Shown: positions 40,611-46,806 of the stretch, piece by piece | How positions within the stretch are numbered: the first letter of the stretch is position 1 | How the letters are laid out: each line of letters begins with the position of its first letter | Origin: Cristatella mucedo | Taxonomy: Eukaryota; Bryozoa; Phylactolaemata; Cristatellidae | Reading direction: 5' to 3' | NCBI GenBank assembly: GCA_009760855.2 | Contig: WPIO01000005.1 | Span: 3,308,501 to 3,372,500, forward strand | Length of the DNA stretch: 64,000 nucleotides | The notes under the pieces: model-generated | What the model saw: only the letters and a program-made list of their open reading frames with translations | Database searches by the model: none | What the model was told of the DNA's origin: nothing | Made by a program: the position numbers and the translations under genes

Positions 40611-43600
40611 TGGCCACGTGCAGTCGGAATGAAGAAGAGCTGCTGGAGCTGCTCAGGTAAAAAAAAATCCTAGCTGATTAAACAGCCTCTTTTTGTATAG
40701 CGACAGAAGAGCCTTTACGGCCATCACCACCGCTTGCAGTGGCGCTAAAGGATCGCCCACCGCAGGAATCGAACCCAAGACCTCGGGACCGAGGTCGTGA
40801 AAGCAACCGCCTTACCTAGTGTGCTATCAGGGCTCAGGACGTAGGGCATAAATCGAACGCTGTGAAATGTCCACGGGGCCCGTGGCGCCGTGACCAGCTA
40901 TCGGAATTGAAGGTCGAAAAATTATCGCCGGTAGATTCCGGTCGCTTAGCATCGTCTCACCCGTTTGCAGGGCAAAGTCCGGGGTGCGGTGGTAAGAGCC
41001 GGTGGTAAGAGCCGAGGAAAAATCAGGGAGTAAAGTGCAGAGACACGTGCTGTCCCTGCTGCTACTTGCCGACCGGGAGACAAGCATCGTGGCGGTAGCA
41101 AACAGTTGAGCCCTAGTTGTTGCTGCTGATCGGGGCACCACCCTCTGGCTGCCAGATCCCCCTGCATTGTTGGGAAGATTTTGGGTCTAGCAATATATAT
41201 ACGTAGACACTGCAGTTAGAAGATACCGAGAGCTTAGCCATACCCGTGACACAAGAGCTTGCTGAGACAGAGACAGACAGAGAGAGAGACAGAGAGGAGA
41301 GATGGAAGAGCAGACTCACATGATTCACAGTACTCTCAATCGCACCTCACAAGCAACTAGCAGGTCCAACTAGTAAACTGCAGCCAGCAGGCCCCGAGGT
41401 GGAGGGCATGTGTAGCTTCTCTACTCGGCGCATGCTCATTGCGAATATGAATATGGGCTGCCCCCTCCAGATCACAGTTACAGCGTCTCAACAGTCCCAA
41501 CAGCTGTATCCCAACAAAACAAGGTGACATCATAACCAGGTACTGCCAAGTGTGGTAGGACCCTGGCTGCCCAGGTCACTGGCTGCCATGCTAAACTCAC
41601 ACTGGAGATAACACAGTTCTCAGCTTTATCAAGCATGGCCACAGACGAATACCTTGGCTGGCCCTCTCATGGATAAAAGGTCATTCACCTATCTTGGGGA
41701 TAGGTCGTTCACCTCTAGTACCGAAAGCAATACTGTGAAATTCACGTACCACCTCCCAAACAAGTTGTCGCCTATGGAACCAACGAATTTGGCTGCACAC
41801 CGAGGCATTGACATAAAAACAGAGCCCCAAAAAACTGCCACTGCATTGGACAAGCATGAACTACTAACCAGAAAAGACCACACTAGCTAATGGGCTTGGC
41901 AGAATAGAAGCAGCAGATATCATGAAAATAGTGCGGGTTGAGCAAGCAAAATGTGCAATCGAGTGATTGATGAAGCACGAGCTACCCTGCCGGCTTTCAG
42001 GCTTTCGTTACCGGTTGCAGATCTTTCATGGCCGTTCAAAGCCAGTCACCCACAATGAATCACTCGAGCTGGCAGCACTGATCTACTTCCAGACCTGCAG
42101 TGCCTCGGCGCCCAGGACCCATTTGGCATCCGGACATGCTGGGCATGTCGCGTGTACTCCAAGACGTCTCGTAAAGGCTATGCAAACCATAGCCTTCGTT
42201 AGTCTTTGGCAAGCATTGGCATTGCTAGCCACATACAGCTGTGAGCCCAAGAGACTGCTGCGAAGCCATACAATTTCTACGTGCATGACAAACATCAGAC
42301 CGAGTCAGACGTTAACAACAGCTGCCATACGATAGGGCTTCTAGTGTGACCAGTCAAATACTGCTGACTCAGTTCATTTAGAGGACTATAATTTTTCATT
42401 GGATGCTCGTCCAAAGCCAAGATCCCAGCAGAGGGAGGAGGCTGTTAAGTACATTTGCCTATCAAACTAGCTGTGCCTGCTAACCGTCGTCACATCAATG
42501 GTGATTGCCCATACGTTAACCTACAGCTTCTGCCCATGCTCACACTCGGTGCATCGCTAGTGATCAGCCACTGAGTGGGGGGGGGGGTGTGAGAGGAAAA
42601 ATACACAAAAATCGCTATCATCTTCAGTCACCACAGCAGCTGTGGCCTCAAGTCAGTAATCGATACGGATAAAATTGGATAACTCGCGTACAGTTTTAAC
42701 CCCAGTTAGCTAACGTGTGCCTAAAAAGAAGTTAATGCTGCGAGTCGACCAGCAATGGAAGCAGGGTTATCTTGCCCTGATGACTTATTCTAGATGTCAC
42801 GCTGATGCTCACCTGGATTTACTGTGCAATAATATGCTAAGAAGTTACTATGTTCTTACAGTTGCTGCTGGAAGTTGTTAGCAGGTGCTTGAATCAGTCG
42901 CCCCCTGGGTCTTATCACAAGGGGTAGGGTGCTCAAACTTCACAACGCAGGTTGAGGAATTGAGCCGTGCAGCATGCAATCTTGTATTGCCCACTGCAAG
43001 TGGTGGTGACAGCCGTTAAGGCTAGTCTGCTGCAAAAGAAATGGGGCTGTTGAATCAGCTACTTGTTACCTCGTTCTCTTTTTTACTTTGCCGAGGGCAG
43101 TGAAACGCTAATTAACTAACTCCATCAGCCAGATGTCTGCCGAGATATTATTTGCTGTTCCTGAATAATAAAGACTGGAAAACGGTTCTTCCAGGCGGGT
43201 ACTTTTTCCAACAACCGTTGAAGGGGGCATACCAGGTGCCTTGCCTGCCGGCGCAGCCTTGTCCTTTACAGCTCACTCGTGTAAAGTGCCTATTCAGAGA
43301 TTTAGTTGTCTTCGGGTACTATGCCGATTTCCTATTACTATAAATATATATTTTAAGCATGGGTCGAGTTCGGGCCAGAGCTTACTGGCCCTGGTACCAC
43401 TTCAGTGCTAGCGCTGGCTACCCCTTTCGGCACAGGCTCAATGAACTGGTTTTGTCCAGCGGTTAAGGTGCTCGCCCCGGGGACCAAGGTCTGGCCGAGG
43501 TCGTGGGCTCGAGCCCGGAGGCATGTGTGAAGCGCCTGAATTGAGATTAAGTTCTTTTGGGGCGCTAGACACGTGAGCTATATTTTTTGGGGGCTCCCCC

Positions 43601-44326
43601 TCCCTTCCAGCACTGACTCTCCCTCTCGGTACTGCCCCCCACCTTTCGGTGCTACCCTGCCATCAATGCAGAACAACTACACTGTAGAATACCAAAAACC
43701 GTTAACGCAAACGAGCGCAGGACAAGGTGCATCGAAAGGAAAGCGCCGTGACTGAAGACACCGACTTAGCCGAAGCACACAGCACCTGAGCATGTGAGGA
43801 GGTCGGAGCCGGGGCCCACGGGTTCCACCTAAATAGTCTCCTCGATTGATGCTGACACTAGGCCGGAGCCAAGCGCTCGGTCGCAGGCACCGCTTAAAGG
43901 CTCAGAGGGCAAAAGCCAACCCGCCGAAACCCCTCTGCGGTCTCAAATCGAGTTAACTAATCACTTGCAGCTACGCAGCTACGGAGCCTGTCCTCGCATA
44001 CACCGTGGCGGCGGGGGGGGGGGGGGATCTCTAGCGGTGGGCACCTTACCACGCTGCCGTAGACAGGTGACATGATGAAGATGACAAGCTGAAAAGTCCC
44101 GAACACGAATCCCACGACCGTATCCGAGGCACCTTTCGAAGCCGCCTACAAAGAGACGCTTCTAGCAATCTCGGAGCGCGCTACAGCTGCGCAATCCTTA
44201 CCAGTGGTCATGGGAGCAATAGCTCACCTCCTTGGGGAAAAACGGCGCGATGAGCGAGAAAGCAAGGAAGGAGCTCAAGTTCGAAAGGGACAGCGCCACT
44301 AGCGTCAGTTTCCGGCTTCTGTCCAT
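16038..44326 (-). CDS. SLC18B1: SLC18B1-like vesicular polyamine transporter, split gene
   Basis: Twelve-helix major facilitator protein. In vertebrates SLC18B1 is a proton-coupled vesicular polyamine transporter; that role is inferred here by family. Eleven exons on the minus strand join in one frame with agreeing phases; order is 44228-44326, 44050-44145, 32090-32163, 31857-32004, 29691-29759, 26165-26252, 25483-25616, 23160-23261, 20086-20180, 18124-18219, 16302-16470, and tentatively 16038-16118. The total is about 416 codons, against about 456 for human. Landmarks are an N-terminus ending APFFPKE, antiporter motif C (GVGYMAGPLIGGALYE), the loop motif FVGRICDK, a LGPSP block, and the late-helix segment DTHGMVAGLFNSGSALG. 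Introns range from 82 bp to 11.9 kb. All tested donors are GT and acceptors AG. Only the last exon is doubtful. Confidence 0.92.
16302..16470 (-). CDS. SLC18B1: SLC18B1 exon 11
   Basis: KSGYQDGLDTHGMVAGLFNS, then GSALGAFVGPSSAGYVDD and most of helix 12, ending VVLLM. Acceptor TTTTTCTGCAG, donor GTAAGT, phase 0 at the end. The GFxD-LxTxGxVxGLxxS pattern is a family signature. Confidence 0.92.
17335..17400. repeat. Short dispersed repeat, shared with 22182-22262
   Basis: AAAGTTCGTGCACCGTGATT followed by AT-rich sequence; the second copy reads AAAGTTCGTGTGCCGTGATT. Family unknown. In the SLC18B1 intron 10 region. Confidence 0.6.
18124..18219 (-). CDS. SLC18B1: SLC18B1 exon 10
   Basis: Reads TLWLTILSLAFLGFGMAGV, then WLPTFQLILSSA (helix 10); acceptor CGTTGCAG, donor GTATGT. 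It leaves AT, completed by exon 11 to an Ile codon. Confidence 0.9.
19420..19570 (+). mobile_element. SINE-2 copy, diverged
   Basis: tRNA-like head with B-box-like TGTTCGAGCC (about 19470) and the characteristic tail ending CGAGGCTTTTGAATCAGCC. Confidence 0.6.
20086..20180 (-). CDS. SLC18B1: SLC18B1 exon 9
   Basis: GYTKVVLIGGCLTFAVGML, then CLGPSPLLNMLPK: helix 9 and the conserved LGPSP block. Acceptor CTTGTAG, donor GTAAGT, leaving two bases that join the G of exon 10. Confidence 0.93.
20764..20905 (-). mobile_element. SINE-2 copy, reversed
   Basis: In plus orientation reads GATTCAGCAGCCTCATTTA, AGCAGAAGAGCCTTAATGG, CGCTTGCAGCGGGCAATAAA, GGATCGCCCACTGCAGGA, then the tRNA-like head. Same order, reversed, as the copy at 40078. 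Confidence 0.75.
21530..21745 (+). mobile_element. Possible solo LTR
   Basis: Promoter-like sites (TGACGTCA at 21540, TGAGTCA at 21587), an AATAAA at 21625 and a CA-ending GC-rich end near 21733. A short inverted repeat (CCACAGAT...ATCTGTGG) lies at 21570-21595. No internal retrotransposon proteins, no second LTR and no confirmed target-site duplication, so this is a guess from architecture. Confidence 0.3.
21746..21815. repeat. C-rich GGACATTCCCCC imperfect tandem repeats
   Basis: Four to five imperfect units of (G)GACATT-C(5-10). The minus strand has several G runs that could form a quadruplex. Confidence 0.85.
21822..21915 (+). repeat. Degenerate TTTAGGG / TTTAGTG tandem repeat
   Basis: About a dozen 7-8-bp units (GGGTTTAG, TGTTTAG, GAGTTTAG). 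It resembles plant-type telomere repeats rather than TTAGGG, but is degenerate and internal. Confidence 0.85.
22030..22172 (+). mobile_element. SINE-1 head fused to long LINE-A tail
   Basis: The tRNA-like part of SINE-1 (GTCGTGGGCTCGAGCCCCGA, GGCATATG) passes directly into the LINE-A 3' UTR (CTACTGCTAACCATTTGATC), continuing to GCAAATGTAAAGTGCCTAGA and the stem-loop. Typical SINE-1 copies have only the last 45 bp of that tail. Confidence 0.8.
22182..22262. repeat. Short dispersed repeat, second copy
   Basis: Matches 17335-17400 over its first part, then simple TAATAAT sequence. Confidence 0.6.
22303..22811. mobile_element. TIR element (MITE-like), about 509 bp
   Basis: The left end (22303-22340) and the reverse complement of the right end (22811-22774) match over nearly 40 bp. 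Left reads AAGCTTGGTTTAGACGTCGA and right AAGCCTGGTTTAGGCGGCGA, both followed by GTCTTGCTTCCTACCTGCT. Further copies of AGTCTTGCTTCCTAC-type motifs sit inside both ends. No transposase ORF. No clear target-site duplication was seen. Non-autonomous DNA transposon inferred. Confidence 0.8.
23160..23261 (-). CDS. SLC18B1: SLC18B1 exon 8
   Basis: 34 codons in phase 0: VDRSLSSTTIGALYLVVPG, then AYAIGAPFVGRICDK, covering helix 8 and the second motif-A-like loop. Acceptor ATTCTAG, donor GTCAGC (weaker). Confidence 0.9.
23889..24296 (-). other. Unassigned ORF of 135 codons in SLC18B1 intron
   Basis: Open on the minus strand for 408 bp; the plus strand is also open for 111 codons (23908-24243). Cys-rich in its last third. 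No family recognised, no neighbouring splice context. It may be an old transposon fragment or chance. Confidence 0.15.
24297..25482. other. SLC18B1 intron 7, nothing recognised
   Basis: No exon or repeat family identified in this part of the intron. Confidence 0.3.
25483..25616 (-). CDS. SLC18B1: SLC18B1 exon 7
   Basis: Central loop and helix 7: GVHESKRFLGLFGIPNAVL, then YGMTSLEPTLAKHLIS. The LEPTL motif is typical of the family. Acceptor TGGTTTGCAG, donor GTAAGA. Confidence 0.92.
26165..26252 (-). CDS. SLC18B1: SLC18B1 exon 6
   Basis: Reads VGGFKLPFIVVGSILLLSA to FALVPRV (helix 6), acceptor TTTTTTTAG, donor GTGAGT, ending in phase 1. The join LYE-VGGFKLPF is the normal family junction. Confidence 0.93.
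26253..29049. other. SLC18B1 intron 5, mostly unrecognised
   Basis: A minus-strand acceptor at about 27552 followed by a hydrophobic frame (VFGALAFCFLLAGVEG) looks exon-like. However, the coding join between exons 5 and 6 is already complete without it. No repeats recognised with confidence. Confidence 0.35.
29050..29665 (-). mobile_element. LINE-A 3' fragment, reversed
   Basis: Starts (minus-strand 3' end) with (ATA)n at 29056-29077. At 29300-29640 it carries the reversed C-terminal coding region, for example GCGAACTAAAGACACG and the reversed QNSAARPISSKSRSCYIIPL segment. Heavily decayed. Confidence 0.7.
29691..29759 (-). CDS. SLC18B1: SLC18B1 exon 5 (motif C)
   Basis: 23 codons, GILETFVGVGYMAGPLIGG then ALYE: helix 5 with the Gly-Pro-rich antiporter signature. 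Acceptor TTTCTAG, donor GTGAGG. The exon is sandwiched between two minus-strand LINE-A remnants (29050-29665 and 29805-30420). Confidence 0.93.
29805..30420 (-). mobile_element. LINE-A 3' fragment, reversed
   Basis: The tail stem-loop is reversed at 29820-29865 (GAGAACTGAATCTCTTTCCG), followed by reversed coding sequence including TTCCGGCTTTGGGAACACG and CCAAAGGATTTGAGGCTGG. Lies just upstream (in gene sense) of SLC18B1 exon 5. Confidence 0.8.
30421..31350. other. SLC18B1 intron 4 with simple repeats
   Basis: Contains (CA)n at about 30884-30926 and a run of 14 G at 31054-31067. Nothing else recognised. Confidence 0.5.
31353..31600 (-). mobile_element. LINE-A 3' end, reversed
   Basis: (AAT)n at 31354-31372, then CACTTGATAAAGCGCCCTCA, GAGAACTTAATCTCTTTCTA, GGCGCTTTACATTTGCTGCA. 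This is the cleanest reversed stem-loop in the window, followed by the GCATGC-rich 3' UTR. Confidence 0.92.
31857..32004 (-). CDS. SLC18B1: SLC18B1 exon 4
   Basis: Reads FLDMCPDGDIYLVLCFLCR, then the helix-4 and loop segment with DANGTAMMTT and AAHEYRNQMSLVL; donor GTAAGT. The DxxPDG start and the Arg-containing helix 4 match the family. Confidence 0.92.
32090..32163 (-). CDS. SLC18B1: SLC18B1 exon 3
   Basis: Reads IVKLGANYMYLAG... CIVLFG (helix 3); acceptor ATTTTGCAG, donor GTAAGT, ending with two bases of a Gly codon. The next intron is 85 bp. Confidence 0.9.
32318..32574 (+). mobile_element. LINE-A 3' end, plus strand
   Basis: 3' UTR (TTTAGTGGGTCCTTGTGATT, GCATGCTGACACTGTGCATG) to stem-loop at 32508-32552 and an impure T/A tail. 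It abuts the next LINE-A copy with no gap. Confidence 0.88.
32575..34665 (+). mobile_element. LINE-A copy, RT to tail
   Basis: Collinear with 6995-9085. Linker region MVSSLAVDPCDDLAHHF and CCPSISCSTSMSTFKQVTS (32690-32860), RT with LDLLNLSAAFDTINHKVLLE in two pieces (about 33290-33350), GVPQGS (about 33471), then a frameshift near 33495 and a mutated YVGATQLY in place of YADDTQLY. The C-terminal region is broken by stops, and the tail stem-loop lies at about 34600-34645. It keeps TGG where the 8097 copy has TAG. Confidence 0.92.
34666..35150. other. SLC18B1 intron 2, no recognised feature
   Basis: Two overlapping frames of about 80 codons without recognisable content. Confidence 0.3.
35153..35205 (-). 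mobile_element. LINE-A tail fragment, reversed
   Basis: TAATAATAATAATACATTTG, ATAAAGCACCCTCAGAGAAC: the reversed terminal 50 bp only. Confidence 0.75.
35449..35734 (+). repeat. Left arm of a 300-bp inverted duplication
   Basis: Contains a LINE-A tail (AGCCTATGAAAAGTGCCTAT, stem-loop, (TTA)n), about 180 bp of unclassified DNA, and the start of another LINE-A RT segment (NADDTQLHLCFD). Its reverse complement is at 36226-36532. Confidence 0.95.
35690..37000 (+). mobile_element. LINE-A copy interrupted by an inverted arm
   Basis: RT catalytic box region at 35700 (ADDTQLHLCFDPS), C-terminal coding at 35795-36200 (SIFLTLNDSKTNYW, SSTVKSAYFQLC), interruption at about 36204-36532, then resumption at LTDQSWLPIKHPFGFKIL (36545), LAPAYRS and the tail to about 37000. 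Stops throughout. Confidence 0.85.
36226..36532 (-). repeat. Right arm of the inverted duplication
   Basis: Reverse complement of 35449-35734. By eye the arms differ essentially only in the length of the (TTA)n block, longer here and containing one TCA step. The spacer is 491 bp. Confidence 0.95.
37493..37690 (+). repeat. Purine-rich AGAGACAG simple repeat
   Basis: About 200 bp of AG-rich sequence with GAGACAGAGA units. The opposite strand yields Ser/Leu-rich frames with no biological content. Confidence 0.8.
38045..38312. repeat. Unknown repeat R1, copy 1
   Basis: Shares with 39168-39478 in order: CATTTCATC, GCAATATTGTAGGAGCAGCA, ATGGCAATGCCTACTAT, ATATCTTATATATGCTC, AGTGGTTAACTTCTGGCACT, CATTATGCAGGC. 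The second copy has about 50 bp extra. Confidence 0.88.
38565..39167 (-). mobile_element. LINE-A 3' portion, reversed
   Basis: (AATA)n then GATAAAGCACCCTCGGAGAA and the reversed stem-loop, 3' UTR with GCATGC motifs, and reversed C-terminal coding (GAGTTCCAGGCTTTGGGAGC, GGCACGGTCTCCAAAGGACT, then AGTGCAGGTCGGCAAGAAG). It ends next to R1 copy 2. Confidence 0.9.
39168..39478. repeat. Unknown repeat R1, copy 2
   Basis: Direct repeat of 38045-38312 on the far side of a LINE-A copy. Family not recognised. Confidence 0.88.
40078..40256 (+). mobile_element. SINE-2 copy, best preserved
   Basis: tRNA-like head with A-box-like TGGTAAGCCGTGAAGG and B-box GTGGGTTCGAATCC (about 40142). The body has CACTGCAAGCGGTGGTGATA, GCCGTAAAGGCTCTTCTG, and the end AGGCTGCTAAATCAGCTA. 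The head would supply an internal RNA polymerase III promoter. The CACTGC-GCGGTG and GCCGTAAAGGC segments are self-complementary. Confidence 0.85.
40548..40611 (+). repeat. (GA)n microsatellite
   Basis: Nearly pure GA repeat with one AAAG interruption, lying between two oppositely oriented SINE-2 copies. Confidence 0.95.
40672..40850 (-). mobile_element. SINE-2 copy, reversed partner
   Basis: Reverse complement of the 40078 copy at high similarity: TAGCTGATTAAACAGCCTC, AGAAGAGCCTTTACGGCC, CACCGCTTGCAGTGGCG, GCAGGAATCGAACCCAAGA. Confidence 0.88.
41654..41890 (+). other. Unassigned 78-codon ORF
   Basis: Protein-like frame (DKRSFTYLGDRSFTSSTES...), open also on the minus strand with a hydrophobic reading. 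No splice context, no recognised family; lies in SLC18B1 intron 2. Confidence 0.15.
41891..42924. other. SLC18B1 intron 2, no recognised feature
   Basis: A G homopolymer of about 11 lies near 42577-42587. Otherwise nothing recognised. Confidence 0.3.
42925..43062 (+). mobile_element. SINE-2 3' part
   Basis: CCCACTGCAAGTGGTGGTGA, CAGCCGTTAAGGC, GGGGCTGTTGAATCAGCTAC. The tRNA-like head is badly decayed. Confidence 0.7.
43270..43345 (+). mobile_element. LINE-A tail fragment
   Basis: GTGTAAAGTGCCTATTCAGA then GATTTAGTTGTCTTCGGG: terminal stem-loop remnant. Confidence 0.5.
43447..43590 (+). mobile_element. SINE-1 copy
   Basis: tRNA-like head (TTTGTCCAGCGGTTAAGGTG; B-box GGGCTCGAGCCC), then GTGAAGCGCCTGAATTGAGA and the LINE-A-like stem-loop end TTCTTTTGGGGCGCTAG. 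Confidence 0.88.
44050..44145 (-). CDS. SLC18B1: SLC18B1 exon 2
   Basis: 32 codons, phase 0 to 0, AASKGASDTVVGFVFG to SPVYGSV, covering helix 2 and the beginning of the helix 2-3 loop. Acceptor TTTGTAG, donor GTAAGG. The intron before it is only 82 bp; the one after is about 11.9 kb and packed with repeats. Confidence 0.9.
44228..44326 (-). CDS. SLC18B1: SLC18B1 exon 1 (start codon)
   Basis: ATG at 44326 with G at +4. The 33 codons read MDRSRKLTLVALSLSN through APFFPKE, covering the first transmembrane helix. Donor GTGAGC at 44227-44222, phase 0. This start gives the usual short N-terminus; no better upstream ATG is in frame. Confidence 0.88.
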
Positions 44327-44640
44327 TGAGAGGTCGGTTGGTCCCGCTCTGGTAGCGGGCAGCCAAGTGTCGTGAAGGACGCTCGTCTAAGTAGTGCCCG
44401 CAGAACGCTCGCGTCCCGAGCAGCTGCGGTTGCGACGAAGTATTTAAGGAGGCGCGGTGAAGTCTGAATCACCAAAAGATGAATGCAGTGGTTAACGAGT
44501 GCTGGGCCCCATCCGATGCACGCAGCGCGGAATGCTCGCGTCAACCGCTAGCAGTTTTGCGGAAGTTAGGGTTACGCTAACCGAGTGCGAGGTCACAGTC
44601 CACGGCTGCTCTCAAGGTCGACCGGTCACCGGATTTCATA
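44327..44640 (-). promoter_or_regulatory. CpG-rich 5' flank of SLC18B1
   Basis: The 300 bp upstream of the SLC18B1 ATG is visibly CpG-dense, as is the exon 1-2 region. The surrounding introns are not. This suggests a CpG-type promoter; no core element can be named with confidence. Confidence 0.35.
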
Positions 44641-44794
44641 AGCCACGCTGGATGCACAATACCCTCTCTTATTTGTCAGCCGTCGCTACGCCCCTATTAC
44701 CTTCTTGGTTACTCAAACTGCACTCGTGCTTTGACAAGAGTATAACTCACATTCATGCAATTAATTTCTAAAATAACCCAAGAGAACTGAATCT

Positions 44795-44795
44795 C

Positions 44796-44833
<38 letters not shown>

Positions 44834-44992
44834 ACTTGATAAAGCGCCCTCCGAGAACTCAATCTCTCTAGGCGCTTTACATTTGCTGCAAAGGGAAACG
44901 CAATTGAATGGTGAGTAATATCATGCTTGATAAACAAACAAAATGAATAACATGGTTAGGGATGACAGGCACAGGGTCAGCATGCCAATCTC
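44795..44992 (-). mobile_element. LINE-A 3' end, reversed
   Basis: (ATA)n at 44798-44832, then CACTTGATAAAGCGCCCTCC and the reversed stem-loop, GCGCTTTACATTTGCTGCAA, and part of the 3' UTR. The next about 80 bp (44992-45075) may be a decayed reversed SINE-1. Confidence 0.9.
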
Positions 44993-46007
44993 TACCCAGG
45001 GCTTTACATGTGCCGGGCACGCGAGCCCGCCACTGCGGTCGTTATGGTAATCGCCTTGACCTCGGACACTAAAAAGGCGGTCATCTTGCCCGCCTGATCA
45101 AATCGGGGCTACGTTCCGCTGTTTCGTCAGCATTCTCGCCCCGTGGCATGCGTGGGCGCTGCCGCGAGTGTCAAGCGAGCCTGATATCAAATCGGCCTGT
45201 CGAATTTTGGCTAGGTTTTAGTCCACCAACTAGAAAGTCGTTACAAACGCTGAGTGCGGCTTTCTTCCGCATCCAGGCTTTTGTTTAAGACCAGACTGTA
45301 AACGCAGCGCGCTCGAAACTGTGCAAGTCTCAGCCGACGGGCGACTAATGCTGGTGGCCCCTGAACCTAGTGGCACGGCTAGCGACTTATTCGATTGCGT
45401 TAACGCAGCTAACAAGTCTAATCTACTGCAGCGCAGGGTTGCAGACTTTCAACAGCAGCCTCGACGTACACCGACGGCTCCGTGGCCTAGAGCTCACACA
45501 TCGGCTCAAACGCCTATCCCGAGTCCGGAATCACAACTGACTGCCTATCTCATGACGTCAGCTTTAAATTGCTTCGGCCATAGATTATCGCATAATTGAA
45601 TTGGCCGGTGTCGCACAGTTAGTGGACAGCCAATAAAATTTTGCCTCTTTAATGTCCGCTCGCTAAGAGCCAAGGAGTCACTTATCCGCGATCAAACTGT
45701 CCAAGAGTGGCTAGATCCCTTTCTGCTTACCAAAACGTGGACGACGCCCTGCTCCGGTAGCTGTATATCTGAGACCACTCCACCCGGGGTCTCATTCTTT
45801 CAGTCCATGCGATCTGACAAGGTTGGTGGCCGGTTGCTATTGTTATTCGTGAATCGTTTGGCTGCAAGACATGTGGTTTTTCGCATGGACCATCGTTTGA
45901 ATCAGTTACAATCAGGTCATCTTCGAAGACAATGCCTCTCACTACTGCGACATACCGACCTCCTTCTGGCTGTCTAAGCTTGTTTATAGAGGAGTTTTCG
46001 GAGTTCT

Positions 46008-46160
46008 TCACTGGTTTGGTCCAGCGGTTAAGGTGCTCGCTCCGACCAAGGTCTGACTGAGGTCGTGGGCTCGAGCCCCGAGGCATATGTGAAGCGCCTG
46101 AATAGAGATTAAGTTCTCTTGGGGCGCTATATAAATAAATTATATATATTATATTTAAAA
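46008..46160 (+). mobile_element. SINE-1 inside LINE-B, first
   Basis: TTTGGTCCAGCGGTTAAGG (A-box-like), GGTCGTGGGCTCGAGCCC (B-box), TGTGAAGCGCCTGAATAGAG, ATTAAGTTCTCTTGGGGCGC, then TATATAAATAAATTATA. It interrupts the endonuclease coding region after an EEFSEFF-encoding stretch. Confidence 0.95.
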
Positions 46161-46659
46161 TATTTGTGTGTGAGAGGCCGTGACTGATCGCAGGAGACTT
46201 CAGCACTCATGCTGATAACCCTAGCAACAGCTAGACCCGCTCATTGCTTGACTGTCTGGAGAACTTTTAATGGGTCCCCAACACGTTAGTCATACCACTC
46301 ACGTCGGTGGCCACATCCTGGATCTCATTACCGCTAAGAACGTCTTCCCCAATGGCATCGTTGTGTGCCTGCTGACGCTCTCGGATCAGATTACTCAGTC
46401 TCGTTTACTGTTCCTGCTCCGTTGCACTTACAGGGTAACTTCAAGTTTGTCCAGCTGCGAAACTTAAAGACCATTGACCAGGACAGATTGTTGAAACCTG
46501 TATGTGAGGCAGGTCTTCATGATCTGCACCCATACTTGACGACAGTCTTTATACCTTTACTGATGAAGTGAATATGACACTTAGGAGTGCCCTTGACGAG
46601 TATGCTCCTGTACATTATGACCGTGTAAATAGTCGCGAAAAATATTTTCAATTTACGAA

Positions 46660-46806
46660 AGGTTTGGTCTAGTGGTTAACGTGCTCGTCCCGACCAAGGT
46701 CTGACTAAGGTCGTGGGCTCGAGCCCTGAGGCAAATGTGAAGCGGCTGAGTAGAGATTAAGTTCTCTTGGGGCGCTATATGAATGAATTATATATAATTA
46801 AATAAA
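46660..46806 (+). mobile_element. SINE-1 inside LINE-B, second
   Basis: Same structure as the 46008 copy, same orientation, with GCGGCTGAGTAGAGATTAAG in the tail and a TATATAATTAAATAAA end. Confidence 0.95.

Noticed and set aside
41654-41890. Extra transporter exon on the minus strand (hydrophobic frame)
   Set aside because: SLC18B1 exons 2 and 3 join directly in phase, and no acceptor/donor pair flanks this frame.
46008-46085. tRNA gene
   Set aside because: It is the head of SINE-1, repeated with the same tail at five or more places.
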